Assembly: GCA_036873755.1 (NCBI GenBank)
Contig: JAVTVY010045524.1
Location: 124,001-188,000 of the forward strand
From: Hanleya hanleyi
Lineage: Eukaryota; Mollusca; Polyplacophora; Lepidopleurida; Hanleyidae
DNA length: 64,000 bases
Direction: 5' to 3'
The translations under genes and the position numbers were made by a program. The notes beneath the pieces are model-generated. The model had not been told where the DNA came from and ran no database searches. It was given only the letters and a program-made list of their open reading frames with translations. The stretch's first letter is position 1. Every line of letters begins with the position of its first letter. Below, piece by piece: positions 1 through 11,900 of the stretch.

Positions 1-85
1 ATTACTAACGCGTTGTAACGGATTACGTGATTTGTAATAACATATTAGTGGTTCGTTATAACTGATTAGTAATTCATTTTATCAA

Positions 86-97
86 ATTACAAGCGTC
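86..97 (-). mobile_element. 3' tip of an older Penelope-like element, left of the Polinton
   Basis: ATTACAAGCGTC is the terminal sequence of the PLEs in this window. The remainder of this copy continues at 22275, on the other side of the Polinton. Confidence 0.8.
92..97. repeat. Left 6-bp target-site duplication of the Polinton (AGCGTC)
   Basis: AGCGTC immediately precedes the left terminus and is repeated exactly at 22275-22280. The joined flanks recreate the 3' end of a Penelope-like element (ATTACAAGCGTC followed by TGGTCCGTCATTC), so the Polinton inserted into a pre-existing PLE copy. Confidence 0.93.
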
Positions 98-360
98 AGC
101 AGTATATAGACGGCAAAAGCCTTCCGGTTGACCTTTGACCTCAGAAATTTGCAGAAATTTTCCACAATGTCGTTCCAGTAGTAGTAATGTATGAAGATGT
201 TATCCTCCCCAAGACACAAGTGGGGTTTTTTCCACAAGGTCGTTCGCTTCCACGGGATTTTCCCGCCAGGATTTCGCTGTCGTCTGCTTGGGCTGGGGGT
301 TGTCACGTGCCGAACACCTGGCTCCCCGAATTGCAACAGTGTTGCACGTTCGCTACAATG
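98..360 (+). repeat. Left terminal inverted repeat of the Polinton
   Basis: Matches the reverse complement of 21820-22274, but is shorter because of internal deletions. Shared blocks include the terminal TATATAGACG, a DR1-type motif TGACCTTTGACCT (129-141), and the stretch around 285-350 containing TTGTCACGTGCC and CCTGGCTCCCCGAATTGCAAC. The inner boundary is approximate. Open frames across it on either strand are non-coding by this interpretation. Confidence 0.85.
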
Positions 361-608
361 TTGCGAAGATTTGTCACCGGAAAGATGGACTACCTTGAAA
401 CGGGTGTTGTTGGGTGACCTGGACGGTGATAGCATTCACCTGTGTGACGACGTCTACATTTTCTGCGGTCCCTTTTTCGCTCGACTCTTCTGTCTGAACG
501 ACGGTGGTTTTACCCTGGATTAGTGGACGGCTTTGGAACAAGTAGTCCCTATTGTCGATGAGCTACTATATCTATAGGAGCCACACAGTCTAGAGCGTCA
601 GTCGCATC

Positions 609-1716
609 ATGAAGCGAACCCGTAGGGACACCCGTAGCGAGACCCGTAGGGACACCCGTAGGGAGACCCGAAAGGATAAGGGTACAACACATGTGGATAA
701 GGTGTTAACGGAATTGTATTACAGTCCAGACAGTCCAGCCGCTTATATCGCTGTGGGAGCGCTCGCTCGAGCTGCGCAGTCCCAAGGCATCAGTCGAGCT
801 GAAGTTCGCGAATGGTTAAAAACCCAAGACACTTATAACTTACATCGAGCAGCCCGACGGCATTTTCGCCGTAACCGAGTCATCATAGGAGGTATAGACG
901 CACAATGGCAGGTAGATTTGGTCGATATGAGTCGATTTGCTACCCACAATGATGGACATCGGTACATGTTGACCTGTATCAATATTTTATCCAAGGTCGC
1001 CTGGGTGATACCCATCCGGACCAAAACAGGGGAGAATCTTGTACAGGCGTTCCGGCAGATTTTCAAGACAGGTCGCAAACCTCTCTATTTGCAAACAGAT
1101 GAATGCACAGAATTTCTCAATCGACACTTTCAAGCCTTTCTCAAGTTTTTCTTCCATACGTACAACGAAACCAAAGCCTCTGTGGTAGAACGGTTCAATC
1201 GGACGGATGTACAAGTATTTTACAGCCAAAAACACCCGACGGTACATCGATGTGCTACCTCAACTGGTTCGAAGATACAATCGAGCCTATCATCGCAGTA
1301 TCCAACGGGCACCCATCGAGGTGACGGAACGCAACGAACATCAAGTGCGCCGTACGCTCTACTCACCCCCTGAAGAAGGGTCTTCACCCCGTTACAAACG
1401 CGGAGATGTGGTACGGATCAGTAAAGTCAAAGGACAATTTGAGAAAAGTTACTTACCCAACTGGAGTGATGAACATTTTGTCATCGCTCGCCATAGTCCC
1501 CGAAACCCACACGTCTATCAACTGGAAGATCTGCAAGGCACGTTTTTCGAGGCAGAATTACAACCGGTCGTAAAAACACAGAAAGACTACTACACGGTGG
1601 AGGAGATTTTGAAAACGGAATGTCGACGGGTCATCTCCTATCATTTCGTCAAATGGCAAGGTTGGCCCAGTTCGTTTAATTCCTGGGTCTCTGCCCGTGA
1701 CATGAAACGGATATAA
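609..1716 (+). pseudogene. Polinton retroviral-type integrase with C-terminal chromodomain, frameshifted
   Basis: Integrase would catalyse strand transfer of Polinton ends into host DNA. Seen: an Arg-rich N-terminus made of short RRDTR-like repeats, then an rve core with candidate catalytic Asp in WQVDLVDM (about residue 103), Asp in LQTDECTEF (about 164) and Glu in VERFNRT (about 194). The second Asp-Glu spacing is about 29 residues instead of about 33-35, and a Cys replaces the usual Gly after TDE, so there is probably a small in-frame deletion. The reading frame shifts near 1205. The new frame carries the rest of the core, an SH3-like region and a chromodomain (YTVEEIL...VKWQGW...NSW, near 1590-1710), as is known for Polinton integrases. 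The start at 609 is the first ATG of the frame. It is probably inactive. Confidence 0.92.
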
Positions 1717-1760
1717 ATTCTACCTCACATCTCCTACAGCCTTCAGTCTAGGGTTGTACC

Positions 1761-2282
1761 ATGGGTAGTGCACAACTTCCTTTACTGCTGCCTACTCGAA
1801 AAGGACAAGTCGGTACTGTCGTGAATATACTAACACTTCTAGGTGTGTTGTTTGGAGGTGTCTTCTACGACTTGGCGTACCTGATAGCCTGTCTACCTAC
1901 CCTGTCAACCCCTCCACATCAACGTCAATACGCTAACAACAACAACAACACCATCATCTTCGAAGCATCAAACATCACGAGAGCTGATCCGTTCAGCAGG
2001 GAGATCATCGCATCCACGAAGAGTACACCGATCACGAGGGGTGCTCCGGGTAGCAGGGAGATCATTCGACACCCAACGAAAGAACCCTCCATCTTCAGCA
2101 GGGAGATTATCGCAACCACGAAGAGTACACCTATCACGAGGGGTGCTCCGGGTAGCAGGGAGATCATTCGACACCCTCAACCCTCAATCTTCAGCAGGGG
2201 CCCCCGATCATCGCAACCACTACTCTGGGCCCGAACAGGCTCACGAGGACCACTCCATTCAGCAGGGAGACCTATCCTGTAG
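1761..2282 (+). CDS. Hypothetical Polinton protein with a hydrophobic segment and internal repeats
   Basis: A 173-aa open frame between integrase and ATPase. It has a predicted hydrophobic stretch near residues 18-45 (VVNILTLLGVLF...), which could be a membrane segment. After it comes a low-complexity Asn run and two direct copies of a 34-residue unit beginning FSREIIA (102-bp DNA repeat, roughly 1994-2197). Each unit contains two SREII motifs. I do not recognise a family. Small membrane-type proteins occur in this position in other Polintons, but homology is not established. The C-terminal part may be repeat-driven frame extension. Confidence 0.4.
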   Translation: MGSAQLPLLLPTRKGQVGTVVNILTLLGVLFGGVFYDLAYLIACLPTLSTPPHQRQYANNNNNTIIFEASNITRADPFSREIIASTKSTPITRGAPGSREIIRHPTKEPSIFSREIIATTKSTPITRGAPGSREIIRHPQPSIFSRGPRSSQPLLWARTGSRGPLHSAGRPIL

Positions 2283-2399
2283 TAGGTCTTGTACCACGAT
2301 TACCACGGCAACGGTATCCTCTAGACTACGATCCACGGTGGGATCCGCAACAACGGTGGCGGGCCTCTGAACGCTTAGCCCAAAACACCAAATAACTGC

Positions 2400-3010
2400 A
2401 TGGATCCACGGTGGCAGCATCCTTTCACGTGTCTCATCGCTGGACCGACCGGGTGGGGGAAAACACACTTCCTTCAACGTCTCATCGAGGAGCCAGCCCT
2501 CATTTCTCCTCCCGTGGCCCGCATCCTTTGGTGTTATGGAGCTTGGCAGCCTGCGTACGAGGAACTGGCACGAAGGCCTGGACTTACCTTGGTGGGAGGA
2601 TTACCCCCAGAGGATACTCCAGAAGACACGTTGGTGGTCGTGGATGATCTGATGGCCGAAACGGATAGTCGAGTCACCCGCCTTTTTACCAAAGGAAGTC
2701 TCATCGTCGGCTGAGTATCATCTACATCGTCCAAAATCTCTTCAGTAAGAACAAAGAGCACAGGAACATCAGTTTGAATGCCCAGTATGTAGTGTTGTTC
2801 AAAAATCCCAGAGACGCGTCACAAATTATGCACCTGGCGAAACAGATGTACCCTAAAAACACGGCCTTTGTTCGGGAAGCCTTTGAAGATGCCACCCAGG
2901 AGGCCCACGGCTACCTACTCATCGACTTGAAACAAGGGACACCTTCGGCACTTCGATTGCGGACCCACATTTTCTCCGGAGAGTTCCAGACGGTGTACAC
3001 AGCCAAATAA
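2400..3010 (+). pseudogene. Polinton FtsK/A32-type genome-packaging ATPase, frameshifted
   Basis: The family is the virion DNA-packaging ATPase of Polintons, adenovirus-like and virophage-like elements (HerA/FtsK fold). Seen: Walker A GPTGWGKT at residues 15-22, Walker B LVVVDD at 78-83, the family motif WCYGAWQPAYE between them, and downstream LSIIYIVQNLF and NAQYVVLFKNPRD blocks. The frame breaks near 2698, where a TC appears duplicated (2-bp insertion), and is resumed to a stop at 3008-3010. Expected length is about 200 aa. An AATAAA overlaps the stop (3006-3011). It is paralogous to the intact ATPase at 35883-36776. Confidence 0.93.
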
Positions 3011-3049
3011 AAGAACAAGAGCGGACTTCAAACCAGTCACTTTCTCATC

Positions 3050-3388
3050 ATGTCTGCGCGGATACGGAAGCACGCGCCGGCGCTCCGCATGTTACGCAGC
3101 GCGCCACCGGAGGTGGTCCGGGCCCTGGTGCGCGGGGCGGACGCGGGATTGGTACGGTGCTTGTGTGAAGTCGCTCATAATGTGTTAAAAGGGAATGTTC
3201 CTCTCAATCCTCTGCAGAAAGGGAAATTGCAACGGCACAAGACGGGTCTCCCAACGCTGGTGAAGAAGACGGAAAGTTTAAAGAAAAAGAAACAGGTGTT
3301 ACAGCGAGGTGGATTTCTCGGGGCACTCCTTGCGCCATTAGCAGCCTCCGTACTTGGATCGTTAGTAGGATCCATCTTGGGACGCTAA
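3050..3388 (+). CDS. Basic pX-like virion core protein
   Basis: A 112-aa intact frame. The N-terminal half is Arg/Lys rich (MSARIRKHAP..., later KKTESLKKKKQ) and the C-terminus is a Gly/Ala/Leu-rich hydrophobic tail (GGFLGALLAPLAASVLGSL). Adintovirus and Polinton genomes carry small basic proteins with this layout, compared in the literature with adenovirus core protein X, so a DNA-condensing or membrane-active virion role is likely. The stop at 3386-3388 is one base before the ATG of the next gene. It is one of the few unbroken frames in this element. Confidence 0.7.
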   Translation: MSARIRKHAPALRMLRSAPPEVVRALVRGADAGLVRCLCEVAHNVLKGNVPLNPLQKGKLQRHKTGLPTLVKKTESLKKKKQVLQRGGFLGALLAPLAASVLGSLVGSILGR

Positions 3389-3389
3389 C

Positions 3390-4133
3390 ATGGAACACAC
3401 GAAAAAAATGATGCTGGTCGAACCTCGACTGTTACAAAGTTTGCAATCACCCTACCCTGCCATGGTACAACAACTGCAGTCCCTCGATGAAGAGATGAAT
3501 AGTATACTTCAAAGCCGACTGCCCGATCACGAGAAAATTCAACTTTACCATCAGACGCTGAACCGATACAAGACGTTTATGGATCAATATAGGGGTGGTT
3601 CAACACCCACACTACCCACACTATCCACACCGCCCACACCAACACCAACAACCTCATCCTCTGCCTCACCTCAGCTCGAAGAGGAAGTGTTGGCCAGTGT
3701 CCCTAAGGCATTCAAGACCAAGGCTCGTTTATTGTTGGACCGGGTGAAACAGAATCTTGATATGGGTTGGACCGACCAGGGGCAGCTGCTTATTTGAAAC
3801 CAAGCGGTCCCGGGGTCTCATATCACCGTTCTGATCAACGATACGGTACGTTCTCGCAAACACTCTAATCCACCGGGTTGGGAAGCCTTTGCTAGAGCGT
3901 TGAAAGTCACACACGTCCCTCGAGAATTGGTAGGAAATCGTGAACGCTGGAACTGGATGCAAGTACCCTCTCGACTTCCCCATACCTGGGAACGTGAATG
4001 GCAACCGCAGACCCCTCCCAAAACACCTTCACGACGGGGCCGTTCTTTTCACCCCTATGCGACCTCTATGCCGGCCACACCGCCGCGTCGATCACGACGA
4101 CAGGGGGCCCCCAAGACCTGGGACCCCTACTAA
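3390..4133 (+). pseudogene. Conserved Polinton protein of unknown function, in-frame stop
   Basis: The reading frame runs from 3390 to 4133 (about 247 codons) with one TGA at 3795-3797. The first half is predicted helical (LDEEMNSILQSRLPDHEKIQLYHQTLNRY region), followed by a Thr/Pro linker, then a compact domain (VPKAFKTKARLLLDRVKQ). After the stop the same frame continues with a conserved-looking block rich in Trp (PGWEAFARALK..., RWNWM) and a basic tail. Proteins with this helical, linker and basic layout occur in mollusc and cnidarian Polintons. No function is known to me. It lies in the packaging/virion gene block. Confidence 0.7.
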
Positions 4134-4189
4134 TCCCTACTAGGGGACCCTATTAATGCCAGGAGCAGAAGCAGAAAAGCTCAGTCGTC

Positions 4190-5511
4190 ATGTTTTACCT
4201 CACGTTGCCCAGTAACAGTTCGCTCGATGTGTTTCCTGACAACACCTTGGCCAAGTACGTGACCCAGTTACCGCAACCGTTGCATTTACCTGGACGATGG
4301 GAATGCGGACTCGTGGATATGCAATTACAAGCGTCTAGTCCGTCATTCATCATCCAGCCGTCGTCCATTAGAGAATATCCGCGTCCATAATCCAAAGACC
4401 TATTCCATATTCCATATAACAGTATTAGCACCAAATTCAAAAAGACAATCATAGTATACATAAACATAGGCTTGTTTCCTGCAAGAGAGAAGCGGTCAAC
4501 AGTTTTCAATGATGCCGGCAAGACATCATGATGTTCCAAAAATATCAAATCCGTATCGCTGATCAGTATTCTTAATCCATAATATTCGTTGTAAGGTCGT
4601 CATCTAAAGAATGATGTATCTCAGTCACGCTTTGATTGTGACTGTTCATATGAGTACCATGAGGATCTTGAAGTACATGGGTTCATACGGCCCCTAGCCC
4701 CGGGTTAAGCGGAATTAGACACAAGTTACGAAACGTAGCGCCATAGATCTTGTACGCTACGTTCGTATTTTGCTATCAGCATGCGATATGTATCGCCAAA
4801 TTTGAGAAACTTTGAGTGGAGGCGCTTGGTGAAATAGCCCTGTTTTATAAGTTTCTGCAACAATGTTTTGTGACGTTGTAAAATCATTAAATCTAACACA
4901 GGATCTAGCAAATGCTACTAAGCGAGATATGTATACGCCATATGCAGGTCCCACTGGAATATTACTATCCAGAAAGGGATAGTTTACGATGTCGAAATTG
5001 TAATCATCTCTTTTGTCATAAAGTCGACGAGAGAGAATGCCCGCTTCATTTTTTATAGAGATAGAGATCTAAATAAGATGTGCCTGTAGGGCTATCTGTA
5101 GTTTCCTTCAAATCCAGTGAAGGTGGATATATATCCTTCACTGCGTCATTTATATAGCGATTATCCACAGCGAGAAGATCGTCTATATAGCGTTTGGTGA
5201 ATGAGAAGGAACGGGCTTTGAATGGATCGGTTTTTGAAAGCGCCTGCATATAGTCATATTCATAAGAGAACAGATGCAGGTCAGCCAACACTAACTCGTG
5301 GTACAACGTGTGAGACAAGGACGTGTGGTACGAGGTGACCTACGAAGGCAAAGTAACCCGGCTCACCCTACCCGAAGGCCAATACGATACCCCCAAAGAG
5401 TTCATGGAGGGCTTGAAAGCACTGATGCATTATAAGTCTCTACGGGTGGTGACGAATCATTCAAGACCCATGAAATCCAATCCCTTCAAGAATCATGTGG
5501 AGTTCGATTAC
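4190..5511 (+). pseudogene. Polinton penton-like/minor virion protein, split by a Penelope-like insertion and truncated
   Basis: The first fragment (4190-4322) starts MFYLTLPSNSSLDVF and is typical of the N-terminus of a Polinton-associated virion protein. It is cut after codon ~44 by the PLE at 4323-5290. The second fragment resumes near 5291 in frame with a TGA at 5311-5313, then continues (VWYEVTYEGKVTRLTLPEGQY..., ALMHYKSLRV) until the next PLE starts at 5512. The C-terminal part is absent from the window. Assignment as penton-like single jelly-roll is from gene position and the characteristic N-terminus. The fold is not demonstrable here. Confidence 0.75.
4323..5290 (-). mobile_element. 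Penelope-like element copy 1, 5'-truncated
   Basis: Read on the - strand, the copy contains the C-terminal RT region (YIDDLL box, then ...QDLWRYVS stop near 4726) and the 3' untranslated region ending ...CTAGACGCTTGTAATT at 4323. It is nearly identical to 5512-6475. It is truncated at about 5290 inside the RT, where Polinton coding sequence resumes, and it interrupts the penton-like gene. Confidence 0.9.
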
Positions 5512-8500
5512 AATTACAAGCGTCTAGTCCGTCATTCATAATCCAGCCGTCGTCCATTAGAGAATATCCGCGTCCATAATCCAAAGACATATTCCATTTT
5601 CCACATAACAGTATTAGCACCAAATTCAAAAAGACAATCATAGTATACATAAACATAGGCTTGTTTCCTGCAAGAGAGAAGCGGTCAACATTTTTCAATG
5701 ATGCCAGCAAGACATCATGATGTTCCAAAAATATCAAATCCGTATCGCTGATCAGTATTCTTAATCCATAATATTCGTTATAGAGTCGTCATCTAAAAAA
5801 GATGTATCTCAGTCACGCTTTGATTGTGACTGTTCATATGAGTACCATGAGGATCTTGAAGTACATGGGTTCATACGGCCCCTAGCCCCGGGTTAAGCGG
5901 AATTAGACACAAGTTACGAAACGTAGCGCCATAGATCTTGCACGCTACGTTCGTATTTTGCTATCAGCATGCGATATGTATCGCCAAATTTGAGAAACTT
6001 TGAGTGGAGGCGCTTGGTGGAATAGCCCTGTTTTATAAGTTTCTGCAACAATGTTTTGTGACGTTGATTAAAATCATCACATTTAACACAGGATCTAGCA
6101 AATGCTACTAAGCGAGATATGTATACGCCATATGCAGGTCCCACTGGAATATTACTATCCAGAAAGGGATAGTTTACGATGTCGAAATTGTAATCATCTA
6201 TTTTGTCATAAAGTCGACGAGAGAGAATGCCCGCTTCATTTTTATAGAGATAGAGGTCTAAATAAGATGTGCCTGTAGGGCTATCTGTAGTTTCCTTCAA
6301 ATCCAGTGAAGGTGGATATATATCCTTCACTGCGTCATTTATATATCGATTATCCACAGCGAGAAGATCGTCTATATAGCGTTTGGTGAATGAGAAGGAA
6401 CGGGCTTTGAATGGATCGGTTTTTGAAAGCGCCTGAATATAGTCATATTCATAAGAGAACAGATACAGGTCAGCCAACAGGGGTGCACAATTAGTACCCA
6501 TTGGAATACCTATATGCTGCTGATATATTGTGTTGCCAAATTTCACATAGATATTTTAATGAGAAATTCAAGCAACTCTATAAACAAAGAAACATCCCAT
6601 GAATGATATCTCTTGTATGTAGTAGAGCTAAAGAATGCTTTATGGCTTCCGACATTAATATATCTACGATCAGTTTTCTTGAACACAGATACTATTAATG
6701 AACTTAGACGGTCAATAAGGTCCTGATGAGGGATTGTAGTATAGAGAGTCGAGAAATCTCATGTGGATACATGTCTGTACGGTATGTGACCTTTAACATC
6801 AAGCTCTTCCGTAAGACATTTTGAGTTTTTCAATATCCACATACATTCAACGCCAGAGTTCTTAGAAATAATGGCGCAATACCTTTCCCAAAATGCTTTT
6901 ACCTCCTGAAGGGCCCTCGTCAATAGGGTTGAAAGAAGCTTGGTGGTGCAGCTTCTAGAAGCAGCTATGAATCTAGCTTTGTATGGTGATTTATGCATTT
7001 TGGGAGTCCAGTATATTTTTGGTATGTCGTTATGATTGGTTGGAAGACAAATACCTCTTTCCCTGGGAAACTTTTTGTGATTGTTAAATAAATCTTCCAG
7101 AGTAAATGCAGTTTGGGAGTAAGTAGACGTATTTGATGAAGATATGTCTACACTCAATTCTTTAACCAGCACCTGGTAATAGTAATATTTACATATGAAT
7201 ATTATATTATTCGGAGCTTTGTCTGCTGGGACTATGACGAATTTACTCTGGAGATTTGCTAGAACTTCTTGCGAATTGAGGTTTCTCAGAACTTGTTTTG
7301 CTTGGGAAGAGTACTTCTGTCAATATGGCGGATTGTTTCAACGACCTTGCTCTTGGTGAGGTCCAGCCAATCAGCGAGTACTGTAGGTTCAACTTTTTCT
7401 CGCTTAGACCAATCAATAACGTACTGTTCCAATGCAGACAGGACTATCTTCTGGTCGGCCTTCAGATTTATTCTTCTTGGCTCTCTATATTTAGGTCCTT
7501 TCATCAGGAGTAATTTCAGATCCTTATCACTCACCACATCAAGGTCACCAGCCACAATATGTTTGCATGGTGTATAGATAAAGTTCGACGATTCACAATC
7601 ACAACTATAGCGTCCTGACGTGTATAAGTTCCAGTCAAACTCCTGGACAGCATTGGAGTAATTGAATATTTTGGTGGCTATAGATTTAGTGTACTTATAT
7701 GAAATGCAAGGAGGTTCTGTGAACTTAAAATAGTTTGGTACAGCGTTGCGTACCTCTGGATCATTCAGGATTCGAGGTAAATTAATGATGTCCAGTCCTT
7801 TATCTAAGTAGTTGAGTTTCAAGAAAAGCCGATCTTGAGAGGTTTCGATTATGTTCACTGGACGATACAACCGAAAATACGCTATATCTTGACATATTTT
7901 AATGATTTTTGATGGTATTATATTTCCTGAAGACGCAGATTGTTGTATATCTCTGGCTATTTGATCTAAAGCTCTCAGAGGTAACGCATACAGAACTGTA
8001 CGTAAGCTATGTATACTATTGGGTGTGTTAGTTAAACCCACTAAGTAATTTAAAGTGATATGATCGTGAATCATCGAACTATTAAACTTTCGCCAACCAT
8101 GGCTGCGATGTCTCCGTTCATGGGGTTTAAATAGTTGGGTAATGTTGGATATATTTGAACGGCAGTTTGTAGCGTTGCCGAACCCACTGACATTATCATT
8201 TAAACCAAACGGAAACACTGACCCAAGTTCTAGCATCCAGAATAATTCCCGCTCTCGGATTTTTCTCTCAAATCCAAAAGGGGAATCCTTAGTAGATGGA
8301 TAGACGTCTATGATCTGAATACTAGAGTTATCCCAGCCGTGGTCGGGTCCAGAAAAATGCCTGCCTATAAGCAATTGCTTTTTCCTAACGGATTTTCTGT
8401 GACCGTTCACCCTAAGATGGAGTCTTTGGGTGGTCTTGCCAACATACTGTTGACCACACTTCTTACAGGAAACTAAATAAATACAGTTTGTAGTAGAACA

Positions 8501-8910
8501 ACTAAGATCAACATACGAGTTAACAGAATATGAGTTACCAGTTAACGTGGAACTAAATGAAGCTGAAGTATTAAAGAGTGGACACGTGAGACATCCACGA
8601 TGTCCACACTTAGAAATTTTGAAATTATTACATGTAGAATTCGGTGCTAAACAATCATCAAGCGCAATATTACAAGGTTTGATGTCGTGGCCTTGCTTTG
8701 CTGTCAGAAATATATCTGTCATTTGGATTGAAAAAGGTCTTAGTGCATTTCGAACTATTAGAGACTCGGCCGAGAAACCTGCACTAAGGTTCCTCGGGTC
8801 TGTCTTCATATTTTTTCTTATAGTTGTGCTCATTATGTTTGTTGGGTGTGCAGGGGCCCGGCCTCGGGGACAACTTGTCCACCAGCAGAATCCAGGCATA
8901 CACAGGTTAA
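5512..8910 (-). mobile_element. Full-length Penelope-like element with N-terminal GIY-YIG (Naiad/Chlamys-like organisation)
   Basis: A 3,399-bp unit bounded by AATTACAAGCG at 5512 and the same 3'-end sequence of the adjoining tandem copy at 8911. Protein order on the - strand is a Cys/His cluster, GIY-YIG endonuclease, a long middle region, then reverse transcriptase. Canonical Penelope has RT before GIY-YIG. Permuted PLEs with N-terminal GIY-YIG are known as Chlamys and Naiad. A second, partial copy directly abuts its 5' end, the tandem pseudo-LTR arrangement common in PLEs. Confidence 0.85.
5914..8833 (-). pseudogene. PLE polyprotein: zinc cluster, GIY-YIG endonuclease and reverse transcriptase
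   Basis: Likely start at 8833 (MSTTIRKNMK). Upstream frame to 9136 is only the 3' UTR of the neighbouring copy. Seen in order: CGHRGCLTC cluster; GIY-YIG domain beginning CIYLVSCKKCGQQYVGKT with LHLRVNGHRKS and an ERELFWMLELG block; a central region with a CxC...CKH motif (YSCDCESSNF...CKHIVAG); then RT boxes ARFIAASRSC, DFSTLYTTIPH (motif A), QHIGIPMGTNCAPLLADLYL (motif B) and KRYIDDLL (motif C). The frame breaks near 7290, at a TGA in place of a Trp codon near 6759, and near 6550. It is otherwise well preserved, implying recent activity of the family. Confidence 0.87.
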
Positions 8911-11900
8911 AATTACAAGCGTCTAGTCCGTCATTCATAATCCAGCCGTCGTCCATTAGAGAATATCCGCGTCCATAATCCAAAGACCTATTCCATTTTT
9001 CACATAACAGTATTAGCACCAAATTCAAAAAGACAATCATAGTATACATAAACATAGGCTTGTTTCCTGCAAGAGAGAAGCGGTCAACAGTTTTCAATGA
9101 TGCCGGCAAGACATCATGATGTTCCAAAAATATCAAATCCGTATCGCTGATCAGTATTCTTAATCCATAATATTCGTTATAGAGTCGTCATCTAAAAATG
9201 ATGTACCTCAGTCACGCTTTGATTGTGACTGTTCATATGAGTACCATGAGGATCTTGAAGTACATGGGTTCATACGGCCCCTAGCCCCGGGTTAAGCGGA
9301 ATTAGACACAAGTTACGAAACGTAGCGCCATAGATCTTGCACGCTACGTTCGTATTTTGCTATCAGCATGCGATATGTATCGCCAAATTTGAGAAACTTT
9401 GAATGGAGGCGCTTGGTGGAATAGCCCTGTTTTATAATTTCTGCAACAATGTTTTGTGACGTTGATTAAAATCATCACATTTAACACAGGATCTAGCAAA
9501 TGCTACTAAGCGAGATATGTATACGCCATATGCAGGTCCCACTGGAATATTACTATCCAGAAAGGGATAGTTTACGATGTCGAAATTGTAATCATCTCTT
9601 TTGTCATAAAGTCGACGAGAGAGAAGCGAGATATGTATACGCCATATGCAGGTCCCACTGGAATATTACTATCCAGAAAGGGATAGTTTACGATGTCGAA
9701 ATTGTAATCATCTCTTTTGTCATAAAGTCGACGAGAGAGAAGCGAGATATGTATACGCCATATGCAGGTCCCACTGGAATATTACTATCCAGAAAGGGAT
9801 AGTTTACGATGTCGAAATTGTAATCATTTCTTTTGTCATAAAGTCGACGAGAGAGAAGCGAGATATGTATACGCCATATGTAGGTCCCACTGGAATATTA
9901 CTATCCAGAAAGGGATAGTTTACGATGTCGAAATTGTAATCATCTCTTTTGTCATAAAGTCGACGAGAGAGAAGCGAGATATGTATACGCCATATGCAGG
10001 TCCTACTGGAATATTACTATCCAGAAAGGGATAGTTTACGATGTCGAAATTGTAATCATCTCTTTTGTCATAAAGTCGACGAGAAAGAAGCGAGATATGT
10101 ATACGCCATATGCAGGTCCCACTGGAATATTACTATCCAGAAAGGGATAGTTGACGATGTCGAAATTGTAATCATCTCTTTTGTCATAATGTCGACGAGA
10201 GAGAAGCGAGATATGTATACGCCATATGCAGGTCCCACTGGAATATTACTATCCAGAAATGGATAGTTTACGATGTCGAAATTGTAATCATCTCTTTTGT
10301 CATAAAGTCGACGAGAGAGAAGCGAGATATGTATACGCCATATGCAGGTCCCACTGGAATATTACTATCCAGAAAGGGATGACGAGAGAGAAGCGAGATA
10401 TGTATACGCCATATGCAGGTCCCACTGGAATATTACTATCCAGAAAGGGATAGTTTACGATGTCGAAATTGTAATCATCTCTTTTGTCATAAAGTCGACG
10501 AGAGAGAAGCGAGATATGTATACGCCATATGCAGGTCCTACTGGAATATTACTATCCAGAAAGGGATAGTTTACGATGTCGAAATTGTAATCATCTCTTT
10601 TGTCATAAAGTCGACGAGAAAGAAGCGAGATATGTATACGCCATATGCAGGTCCCACTGGAATATTACTATCCAGAAAGGGATAGTTTACGATGTCGAAA
10701 TTGTAATCATCTCTTTTGTCATCAAGTCGACGAGAGAGAAGCGAGATATGTATACGCCATATGCAGGTCCCACTGGAATATTACTATCCAGAAAGGGATA
10801 GTTTACGATGTCGAAATTGTAATCATCTCTTTTGTCATAAAGTCGACGAGAGAGAAGCGAGATATGTATACGCCATATGCAGGTCCCACTGGAATATTAC
10901 TATCCAGAAAAGGATAGTTTACGATGTCGAAATTGTAATCATCTCTTGTCATAAAGTCGACGAGAGAGAAGCGAGATATGTATACGGCATATGCAGGTCC
11001 CACTGGAATATTACTATCCAGAAAGGGATAGTTTACGATGTCGAAATTGTAATCATCTCTTTTGTCATAAAGTCGACGAGAGAGAAGCGAGATATGTATA
11101 CGCCATATGCAGGTCCCACTGGAATATTACTATCCAGAAAGGGATAGTTTACGATGTCGAAATTGTAATCATCTCTTTTGTCATAAAGTCGACGAGAGAG
11201 AAGCGAGATATGTATACGCCATATGCAGATCCCACTGGAATATTACTATCCAGAAAGGGATAGTTTACGATGTCGAAATTGTAATCATCTCTTTTGTCAT
11301 AAAGTCGACGAGAGAGAAGCGAGATATGTATACGCCATATGCAGGTCCCACTGGAATATTACTATCCAGAAAGGGATAGTTTACGATGTCGAAATTGTAA
11401 TCATCTCTTGTCATAAAGTCGACGAGAGAGAAGCGAGATATGTATACGCCATATGCAGGTCCCACTGGAATATTACTATCCAGAAAGGGATAGTTTACGA
11501 TGTCGAAATTGTAATCATCTCTTTTGTCATAAAGTCGACGAGAGAGAAGCGAGATATGTATACGCCATATGCAGGTCCCACTGGAATATTACTATCCAGA
11601 AAGGGATAGTTTACGATGTCGAAATTGTAATCATCTCTTTTGTCATAAAGTCGACGAGAGAGAAGCGAGATATGTATACGCCATATGCAGGTCCCACTGG
11701 AATATTACTATCCAGAAAGGGATAGTTTACGATGTCGAAATTGTAATCATCTCTTTTGTCATAAAGTCGACGAGAGAGAAGCGAGATATGTATACGCCAT
11801 ATGCAGGTCCCACTGGAATATTACTATCCAGAAAGGGATAGTTTACGATGTCGAAATTGTAATCATCTCTTTTGTAATAAAGTCGACGAGAGAGAAGCGA

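Noticed and set aside
82..523. Frames on both strands at the left edge as genes
   Set aside because: They lie in the Polinton inverted repeat and recur, with changes, in the right repeat. No conserved protein is visible.
4195..4548. Reverse frames starting MIFLEHHDVL (also 5486-5737 and 8910-9136) as separate genes
   Set aside because: They are the PLE 3' UTR, present identically downstream of the RT stop in each copy. The long frame from 9136 merely reads through from one copy's UTR into the next copy's ORF.
8547..8978. 143-aa + strand frame
   Set aside because: Antisense to the GIY-YIG/N-terminal part of the PLE protein.
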